Of a stretch of 15,789 nt of DNA, positions 6,344 to 12,283 are shown one piece after another. The notes under the pieces are model-generated. The model was given only the letters and a program-made list of their open reading frames with translations, had not been told where the DNA came from and did not search any database. A program made the position numbers and the translations under genes. The stretch is from Candidatus Omnitrophota bacterium (GTDB lineage Bacteria > Omnitrophota > Gorgyraeia > 1-14-0-20-64-10 > JACQQZ01): assembly GCA_016206635.1 (NCBI GenBank), contig JACQRF010000062.1:1-15789 (forward strand). The letters run 5' to 3'. How positions within the stretch are numbered: position 1 is the stretch's first letter; each line of letters begins with the position of its first letter.

Positions 6344-7776
6344 GCGCCCTCCCCTGGTCCCCCATGGCCGTGGAACTATGGCTGGCGGCGGTCATCGCCA
6401 TCCTCATCTGGTACGATCTCACCGCCGCAGCCGATGACAAGCCGAAGATCGCCATCCTGGCGATCGCGGGGCTCTTGCCGGTCTTCCCGCTGGCGTTCGC
6501 GCACCCGGAACGGTCCGGCGCCTTCTGCTCCGGCATGTACCTGCTGGACCCGCTGGCCCGCGGCTTCAAGGCATTCTTCGCGCTGACCGCCATCCTGGTG
6601 ATCGCGATGACACGCGAGTTCGCGCGCCATATCACGCGGGGGATCGGCGAGCTGTACCTGCTGATCCTGACGGCGACCTTCGGCATGATGATGCTGGCCT
6701 CCGCCGGTGATTTCCTCATGCTGTTCATCGCGCTGGAGATTATCACCCTCTCGTTCTACGTCATGACCACCTACCTGCGCACCGACGAGAAATCAGTCGA
6801 GGCCGGCATGAAGTACCTGATCCTGGGGGCCCTGTCCACCGGCTTCCTGTTGTACGGCATCAGCTTCCTCTACGGCTACACCGGGAGCACCAACTTCGCC
6901 GCGCTGCGCGAGGCGATCGCCCGCTCGCCGACCCTGCCGCCGTGGCCGCTGCTCGGGTTCCTGCTGATCGTCGCCGGCATCGGGTTCAAGGTGGCGGCGG
7001 TCCCGTTCCACTGGTGGGCGCCGGATGTCTACGAGGGGGCCCCGACGCCGGTCACGGCGTTCCTCTCGGTCGGGTCGAAGGCGGCCGGGTTCGTCGTGCT
7101 GCTGCGCCTGCTCCACGGCGTGTTCGAGCCGGCCAGCGGTGTCTGGATGGGGTTGCTGGTGTGGATCGCCGGGGTCACGATCCTGTACGGCAATCTCGTG
7201 GCGATGGCCCAGATGAATATGAAGCGCCTGTTGGCGTACTCGTCCATCGGCCACGCCGGCTATCTGTTGATCGGGATCGCCGCCGCGTCAGGTTTGGGCG
7301 CCGCCGCGGTGACCTATTATCTGGGTGGGTATCTCTTCACCAACCTGGCGGCGTTCCTGGTCGTCATCGCCGTCTTCAACGCGACCGGCAGCGATGACCT
7401 CACGGCCTACGCGGGATTGTCGAAGCGGGCGCCGGTGCTGGCCGCCGCGATGTTCGTCGCCTTGCTCTCGCTAGCCGGGGTGCCGCCGCTGGCCGGCTTC
7501 GTCGGGAAGTTCCTGCTGCTGATGGCGGCGGTGCATCGCGGACTGCTGTGGCTGGCGGCGATCGGGGCCGCCGCTGTCGTGATCTCGCTCTATTATTACT
7601 TGTTAATCGTGAAGCGGATGTTTGTGGACCCCCCGGCCGATCCCACCCCGATCCCCGTCAGCCGCCCCGTCCGCTGGGGCCTCTACGGCTGCATGGCCGG
7701 CATCCTCGCGATGGGCATCTGGCAGCAGCCGTTCCTCGCGCTGGCCGTCGCCAGCGTCCGCTCCCTCTTCAGCTAG
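6340..7776 (+). CDS. nuoN: NADH-quinone oxidoreductase subunit N
   Basis: 478 residues with about 14 hydrophobic helices, the antiporter-like subunit nearest the quinone module. Visible: FLMLFIALEIITLSFYVMTTY with the TM5 glutamate position (Glu133), GMKYLILGALSTGFLLYGISFLYG, GFKVAAVPFHWWAPDVYEG with the TM7 lysine (Lys217) and His224, SVGSKAAGFVVLLR (Lys247), MNMKRLLAYSSIGHAGYLLIG, and SLAGVPPLAGFVGKF. The start overlaps the nuoM stop (ATGA) and is preceded by GAGG. It is the last gene of the plus-strand operon; its TAG (7774-7776) overlaps the TAG of the convergent aldo/keto reductase. No terminator hairpin with a T-run was seen at this junction. Confidence 0.97.
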   Translation: MSALPWSPMAVELWLAAVIAILIWYDLTAAADDKPKIAILAIAGLLPVFPLAFAHPERSGAFCSGMYLLDPLARGFKAFFALTAILVIAMTREFARHITRGIGELYLLILTATFGMMMLASAGDFLMLFIALEIITLSFYVMTTYLRTDEKSVEAGMKYLILGALSTGFLLYGISFLYGYTGSTNFAALREAIARSPTLPPWPLLGFLLIVAGIGFKVAAVPFHWWAPDVYEGAPTPVTAFLSVGSKAAGFVVLLRLLHGVFEPASGVWMGLLVWIAGVTILYGNLVAMAQMNMKRLLAYSSIGHAGYLLIGIAAASGLGAAAVTYYLGGYLFTNLAAFLVVIAVFNATGSDDLTAYAGLSKRAPVLAAAMFVALLSLAGVPPLAGFVGKFLLLMAAVHRGLLWLAAIGAAAVVISLYYYLLIVKRMFVDPPADPTPIPVSRPVRWGLYGCMAGILAMGIWQQPFLALAVASVRSLFS

Positions 7777-8783
7777 GCGGGCCGTTCGAGGGAAAAATTG
7801 TGGCGGTACAGCTCGCTGAGGGTGGCGAGCTCATCGTCGGTCAGGTCGGGGACAGCGGAGGTGGCGGCGAATTCGTCGAGCTGGGCGTCGGTGTAGATGT
7901 TCGGGAAGACGGCGGCCATCGCCGGGTCGCTCAGCACGAACTTCAGCGCCGCCTGCCCCAGCGTCCGCCCAGTGCCGTCCGTCAGGAAGTCCAAGCGCTC
8001 CACTTTCTTCAGTCCCTGCTCTTGCCAGAGCCGCTTCTTCTCATCGGTGGACACGCGGTGGTAGCGGTGGTCGTTCTCGGTGTAGGTAGTCTCCGGCTTC
8101 ACGGTGCCGTCGAGCAAGCCGGAGGCGTGCGGCACGCGGGCCATGAGCGACACCCCGTGCTCGCGGGCCACCGGCAAGAGCGGCTCGCCGAGCATTTGCT
8201 CCAGCGCGTTGTAGATGATCTGTGTCGCGTCGCACCGGCGCTCCGCCATCGCCGCCCGCCCTTCCTCGACCTGCCGCTCGGCGATCGCCGGGCCGAGCGC
8301 CACCCCATAAGCCCGGATCTTGCCGGCTCGCTTGAGCGCCTCGAGCGCGGCAATCGTGTCGTCGCGGCGGATGGCGTCCACCCGCGGGTTGTGGAGCTGG
8401 TAGAGGTCAATGACGTCGGTCTGCAGGCGCGTCAGCGACTGCTCGAGGGCGAACGTCACGTGGGCCGGCGAGAAATCCTGCGGCAGTTCCTGCTGGCCGC
8501 GGCGCTCATTCGCGTGATGGTAGAAGTCGTAGCCGAACTTGGTGGCAATGACGAGGTCCCGGCGATGCGCGCCAAGGGCTTTGGCCAAGATCTCCTCGCC
8601 GTAGCCGTTGCCGTAGGTGTCGGCGGTGTCGAAAAAGGCGATGCCGCGGTCGAACGCCCGCCGGAGGAGCCGGAGGCCGGTCGCCTCGTCCTTAATCCCC
8701 CACCAGGTGGTCCCAACAGTCCAGACGCCGAAGCCGATCTCGGACACCTGTAGGCCGGTCCGCGCCAGTGGCCGCGATTTCAT
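7773..8783 (-). CDS. Aldo/keto reductase
   Basis: 336 residues, a typical NADPH-dependent aldo/keto reductase of the (beta/alpha)8 fold. The start is MKSRPLARTGLQVSEIGFGVWTVG. The catalytic tetrad is present: Asp52 and Tyr57 in FFDTADTYGNGYGEEILAKAL, Lys82 in VIATKFGYD, and His131 in DLYQLHNPR. The cytosolic enzyme probably reduces aldehydes or ketones; the substrate cannot be told. It starts ten bases after the nuoI stop, so it is likely the last gene of the minus-strand nuo operon. Its Shine-Dalgarno-like GAGGGG, ending six bases before the ATG, is formed by the outer end of repeat A2. It has no known role in complex I. The gene ends tail-to-tail in nuoN with a four-base overlap. Confidence 0.93.
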   Translation of the reverse strand: MKSRPLARTGLQVSEIGFGVWTVGTTWWGIKDEATGLRLLRRAFDRGIAFFDTADTYGNGYGEEILAKALGAHRRDLVIATKFGYDFYHHANERRGQQELPQDFSPAHVTFALEQSLTRLQTDVIDLYQLHNPRVDAIRRDDTIAALEALKRAGKIRAYGVALGPAIAERQVEEGRAAMAERRCDATQIIYNALEQMLGEPLLPVAREHGVSLMARVPHASGLLDGTVKPETTYTENDHRYHRVSTDEKKRLWQEQGLKKVERLDFLTDGTGRTLGQAALKFVLSDPAMAAVFPNIYTDAQLDEFAATSAVPDLTDDELATLSELYRHNFSLERPA

Positions 8784-8789
8784 ACGAGC

Positions 8790-8858
8790 CCCCTCACCCG
8801 TTCCCTCTTCCCTCACCCTTCTCCCTCTCCCCTGAGGGGAGAGGGACGGGGTGAGGGG
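8790..8858 (-). repeat. Family A palindromic repeat, copy A2 (3' end of nuoI, leader of the reductase)
   Basis: The core inverted repeat is at 8823-8845 (arms CCCTCTCCCCT / AGGGGAGAGGG). The full copy spans 8811-8858, with an extra repeated outer arm at 8790-8810 (CCCCTCACCC, then TTCCCTCTTC). It encodes the last ~20 residues of NuoI, including PLPSGER, and its outer arm supplies the GAGGGG in front of the reductase ATG. Confidence 0.88.
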
Positions 8859-9531
8859 CCTCGATCTGTCGCGCCTGCTGCGCCTGGTCTTCCATCCCCG
8901 CCGCCCTCGTCACGTCGCCGCCGATGAAGATCGGGCCGTGCAGCGGCTGCTCCGGGCCGGCGGCATGCGGGTCCCCCCGCACCGCGCAGCGATGCGGAAA
9001 CGGCAACGAGCAGGCCTTCACCGGCTTGCGCAGCGACGGGTTCAACAGCTCGTGCAGATCCAGCTTCATCTCGGCACGGCTGTAGGCCGCGATGTCCAGG
9101 ATCTGCGTGTCCATCCGGATCGCGTCCTCCGGGCACGCCTCCACACAGTAACCGCAGTAGATGCAAACGCCGAGGTCAATGTCGAACCGGGTCGGGTATT
9201 TCTCAATGTTCGGGTCGGGATGCTCGCCGGCGACGATCGTGATGCACCGGGCCGGGCAGACCGTCTCGCACATCATGCAGGCCACGCAGCGGGGGGTGCC
9301 GTCCTCGCGCAGGGTCAGCCGGTGCCGGGTGCGCAGGCGCGGGGCCAGCGGCCGCGGCTGCTCGGGATACTGGTAGGTCACGGCCGCCGACCGATGCTTC
9401 GCCAGCCCGACGGCGTGCAAGGTATGGATCGCCAGATTGCGGACGAAATGGCGCGACGTCAGCGCGACGCCCCGGATGATCTCCGGCAGGTACATCCGCT
9501 CCCAGAACGTCAGCTCCCGTTTGCGGATCAT
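8794..9531 (-). CDS. nuoI: NADH-quinone oxidoreductase subunit I (8Fe ferredoxin subunit), with a repeat-encoded C-terminus
   Basis: 245 residues. NuoI carries clusters N6a and N6b and passes electrons from NuoG to NuoB. Both four-cysteine motifs are complete: RCVACMMCETVCP (Cys82, 85, 88, 92) and CIYCGYCVEACPEDAI (Cys123, 126, 129, 133). The N-terminal amphipathic helix region ends near residue 45. ATG 9531 overlaps the nuoH stop (ATGA). An upstream in-frame extension is open but has no family similarity. The typical protein ends soon after the second cluster and the SRAEMKLDLHELL segment; here a low-complexity tail follows, and the last ~20 residues (PLPSGEREKGEGRGNG) are family A repeat. 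The tail lies after all conserved positions, so function should be kept. Confidence 0.95.
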   Translation of the reverse strand: MIRKRELTFWERMYLPEIIRGVALTSRHFVRNLAIHTLHAVGLAKHRSAAVTYQYPEQPRPLAPRLRTRHRLTLREDGTPRCVACMMCETVCPARCITIVAGEHPDPNIEKYPTRFDIDLGVCIYCGYCVEACPEDAIRMDTQILDIAAYSRAEMKLDLHELLNPSLRKPVKACSLPFPHRCAVRGDPHAAGPEQPLHGPIFIGGDVTRAAGMEDQAQQARQIEAPHPVPLPSGEREKGEGRGNG

Positions 9532-10610
9532 GAGAGGAGGCGCAGCGCCAAGCCGGTGGCGACCACGTTGGCCAACGAGATCGGGAACAGATATTGCCAA
9601 CCCAGCCGCATCAGCTGGTCGTACCGGAACCGCGGCAGCGTCCAGCGCACCGTCATGAACAGCCAGCAGAAGCCCACGACCTTGGCCGTGAACGCGCCGA
9701 TCCCCGCCAGCGTCACCGCCAGCGGCGCCATCGGGATCGCGCCCCCCCACGGGAACCGGAACCCGTCGGGGAACAGGTACGGGACCTGCCAGCCGCCGAA
9801 GAAAAAGGTGGTCGCCAGGCAGGCCACCAGCACGGTCTCAATGAAGTCGGTCATGAAGAACAGGCCGAACTTCATGCCGCTGTATTCGACGAAGTAGCCG
9901 ACGATCTCCGACTCCCCCTCCGGCATATCGAACGGGATCCGCTTCGTCTCGGCCAGCGCCGCCGCCAGAAACACGATCAGCGCCACCGGCTGGACCACCG
10001 CCCCCCACAACGGCAGCCAGCCCCAGAGATACTGCCCCTGCGCCCGGACCATCGCCTGCAGGTCGAGCGTGCCAGACCACATGATGAGGCCGATGAGCGA
10101 GATCCCCATCGTGATCTCGTAAGAAAGCATTTGCGACGCGGCGCGCATCCCGCCGAGGAACGCGTAGTGATTGTTCGACGCGTAGCCGGCCAGCACGACG
10201 CCGTACACGCCCATCGAGAGCATCGCCAGGATGTAGAGGAGGCCGATGTCGAGGCTGGCCACTTGCAGCTCGATGACCCAACCGCCGAGCGTCAGCGTGT
10301 TGCCGATCGGGATGGCGGCGAACACGACCAGCGCGAAGAAGGCGGACAGGAACGGGGCCAGCGTGTGCAGGACCCGATTTCCACCCGGCGGGATGAAGTC
10401 CTCCTTCGTGAACAGCTTCAGGACATCGGCCAGCGGGTGGAATAATCCGAAAAGGCGGAGGCCGAAGATCGAGGCGCGGTTGGCGCCGATCCGGTCCTGC
10501 ATGATGGCGCTCTGTTTGCGTTCGATCCAGGTGTGCAGGCCAGCCAAGTTCAGGACGCCGAAGAACACCGCGGCGGCCAACGACAGCTTGATGAGGAAGG
10601 CTTCGAGCAT
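9528..10610 (-). CDS. nuoH: NADH-quinone oxidoreductase subunit H
   Basis: 360 residues, eight hydrophobic helices. NuoH forms the quinone channel and anchors the hydrophilic arm. Conserved motifs: TWIERKQSAIMQDRIGANRA (27-46), GLFHPLADVLKLFTKEDFIPP, YASNNHYAFLGGMRAASQMLSYEI (143-166), and the acidic loop ETKRIPFDMPEGESEIVGYF with VEYSGMKFG (221-249), which lines the quinone site and the E-channel. Length and order are normal and no repeat is found inside. The ATG at 10610 overlaps the nuoG TGA by one base (TGATG), and the stop overlaps nuoI in ATGA. Confidence 0.97.
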   Translation of the reverse strand: MLEAFLIKLSLAAAVFFGVLNLAGLHTWIERKQSAIMQDRIGANRASIFGLRLFGLFHPLADVLKLFTKEDFIPPGGNRVLHTLAPFLSAFFALVVFAAIPIGNTLTLGGWVIELQVASLDIGLLYILAMLSMGVYGVVLAGYASNNHYAFLGGMRAASQMLSYEITMGISLIGLIMWSGTLDLQAMVRAQGQYLWGWLPLWGAVVQPVALIVFLAAALAETKRIPFDMPEGESEIVGYFVEYSGMKFGLFFMTDFIETVLVACLATTFFFGGWQVPYLFPDGFRFPWGGAIPMAPLAVTLAGIGAFTAKVVGFCWLFMTVRWTLPRFRYDQLMRLGWQYLFPISLANVVATGLALRLLS

Positions 10611-12283
10611 CAGACCGTCACCGCCTCGGCCGTGGCCAACGGCGCGCCGTGCGCCCCCAGTGTCTCGTACGTCAGCCCTTGGAACGCCGGGACCGACGCC
10701 CCGATCGCGCGGAACACCTCCGCCGCCGTGGTGTGCGGGAACGCGGCGCCGAGGCGGCGGGCCAGATCCGCGACGATCTCGAGCCCGCCGCGCGCCCCCG
10801 ACAGCGGCTCAAACGCTTTCACGATCCGCTGGACCCGGCCGTCCACGTTCGTGAACGTCCCGTCTTTCTCCGCGTAGACGGCGCTCGGCAGGACGAGGTG
10901 CGCCAAGCGGCTCGTCGCGGTGTCGTGACTGCCAACATAGATCAGGAACACCCGCTGGGCGACCGTGCGCGCCACCGCCTCACCGTAGAGCGCGACGAGG
11001 TCATGGTCAAAGACGATCAGCCCTTTTAATTCGCCGGCCGCCGCGCGCTCCGCCAAAAGGGGACTGTCCCCTTGCGGGACTGTCCCCTTTTGGTCTGTTG
11101 TTTCCGAGAAGATCGCCGCCATGCCGCGCCGGTTCGGGGACTTGTCCGCCGTCATCAGGAAGTTGTCGCCGGTGGCCGGCCGCTCGGCCACGCGCCCGTC
11201 GCAGGCGACCCCCAGCCGTTCCTGGAACAACTGCCGCGCGAGGAATAGCTCTTCGTTGGTCATCTGCGGCGACGGGAGCACGCCCCACTGGCCGAGCTGG
11301 TTTCGGGTCTGGGCCTCCTGCAAATGCTGGGCCGCCTCTGTCATCGCCAAATCCCAGACCAGCGGATGAGAAACGCTGTCTGCTGAAGGGACAGTCCCCT
11401 GCGGGGACAGTCCCTGGGTCCTGCCCATCGGCTGGACGAGCCGCGCCCGGTCAATGGCCTTGTAGCCATAGCGTCCCTCGTCGCACATCCACCACTGGTT
11501 GACGGCCGGATTGTAGCGCGGCTTCAGGCGCATGACGCGCGCGCCGTCGGCCAGATACGGCCGGTCCAACACGTAGTGGATCTCAATATTGCAGCCGCGC
11601 GAGCAGCCGGGGCAGACCGACGGGCTCGACGACAGATACCACACCCGCGCCTTGAATCGGAAATCGCGGTCGGTCAACGCCCCGACAGGGCAGATGTCCA
11701 CGACATTGCCGGCATAGGCGTTGTCGAGCGCCCGGCCGGGGACCACGTCGAGCTCGGCATGGTCGCCGCGGTGAAAGATCCCCAGCTCGCTGGTCTTGGA
11801 AATCTCATCGGTGAATCGGACGCAGCGGGAGCACAAGATGCAGCGCTCCTGGTCGAGCATGACGGTCGGGCCAATCGGCGTCGCCTTCTTCGACTTCTTG
11901 ACTTTCTGCTCCAGGAACCGCGCTTCGTATCGCCCGTGATCCATGTAGTAGTTCTGCAGCTCGCACTCGCCGGCCTGGTCGCACACCGGGCAGTCGAGCG
12001 GATGATTCGCCAGCAAGAACTCCAGCACCTCCTGCCGGGCCTTCAAGGTTTTATCCGAGCCGGTATGAACCACCATGCCGTCGGCCACCGGCGTGTAGCA
12101 CGCGATCTGCAGTTTCGGGGCCTTCTCCACCTCGACGAGGCAGATGCGGCAGTTGCCGGCGATGCTGAGGCCCGGATGGTAGCAATACCGGGGGATCGTG
12201 ATCCCCAGTTGGTCGGCCGCCTGGATGATCGTGGTCCCCGGCGGCACGGTGACCTGTTGACCATCAATCGTCAGTGTGGGCAT
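10610..12283 (-). CDS. nuoG: NADH-quinone oxidoreductase subunit G, short form with two in-frame palindromic repeats
   Basis: 557 residues from ATG 12283. FeS ligands are complete: the [2Fe-2S] cluster by Cys34, 45, 48, 62; the His-Cys cluster by His94, Cys98, 101, 107; [4Fe-4S] by Cys148, 151, 154, 198; and the N7 motif CPGCSRGC (224-231) with Cys267. After this the molybdopterin-like domain is much reduced; well-studied NuoG/Nqo3 proteins are roughly 780 to 910 residues. Two segments, TQGLSPQGTVPS (about 289-300) and DQKGTVPQGDSPLL (about 397-410), are encoded by the family B palindromes. The start overlaps the end of nuoEF by 13 bases and directly abuts a half copy of repeat A; there is no Shine-Dalgarno, so coupling to nuoEF is likely. 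A longer start at 12322 would add 13 poorly conserved residues. Confidence 0.93.
   Translation of the reverse strand: MPTLTIDGQQVTVPPGTTIIQAADQLGITIPRYCYHPGLSIAGNCRICLVEVEKAPKLQIACYTPVADGMVVHTGSDKTLKARQEVLEFLLANHPLDCPVCDQAGECELQNYYMDHGRYEARFLEQKVKKSKKATPIGPTVMLDQERCILCSRCVRFTDEISKTSELGIFHRGDHAELDVVPGRALDNAYAGNVVDICPVGALTDRDFRFKARVWYLSSSPSVCPGCSRGCNIEIHYVLDRPYLADGARVMRLKPRYNPAVNQWWMCDEGRYGYKAIDRARLVQPMGRTQGLSPQGTVPSADSVSHPLVWDLAMTEAAQHLQEAQTRNQLGQWGVLPSPQMTNEELFLARQLFQERLGVACDGRVAERPATGDNFLMTADKSPNRRGMAAIFSETTDQKGTVPQGDSPLLAERAAAGELKGLIVFDHDLVALYGEAVARTVAQRVFLIYVGSHDTATSRLAHLVLPSAVYAEKDGTFTNVDGRVQRIVKAFEPLSGARGGLEIVADLARRLGAAFPHTTAAEVFRAIGASVPAFQGLTYETLGAHGAPLATAEAVTV
11053..11093. repeat. Family B palindromic repeat, copy B1 (inside nuoG)
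   Basis: A perfect 12-bp inverted repeat, CCAAAAGGGGAC (11053-11064) and GTCCCCTTTTGG (11082-11093), enclosing further GGGAC/GTCCC units. It holds two near-palindromes, GGGGACTGTCCCC and GGGACTGTCCCC. It is translated in nuoG as QKGTVPQGDSPLL. Confidence 0.9.
11387..11415. repeat. Family B palindromic repeat, copy B2 (inside nuoG)
   Basis: 29 bases built from AGGGACAGTCCCC and GGGGACAGTCCCT separated by TGC. Its reverse complement aligns with the B1 core (11059-11087), so the two copies are inverted relative to each other, about 300 bases apart. It is translated in nuoG as QGLSPQGTVPS. Confidence 0.88.

Noticed and set aside
7548..8753. A 401-codon plus-strand frame overlapping the nuoN end and the reductase.
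   Set aside because: Both opposing or overlapping genes have full family motifs; this translation has none.
11053..11415. The repeats as a CRISPR array.
   Set aside because: Only two inverted copies with coding sequence between them; no regular repeat-spacer pattern.
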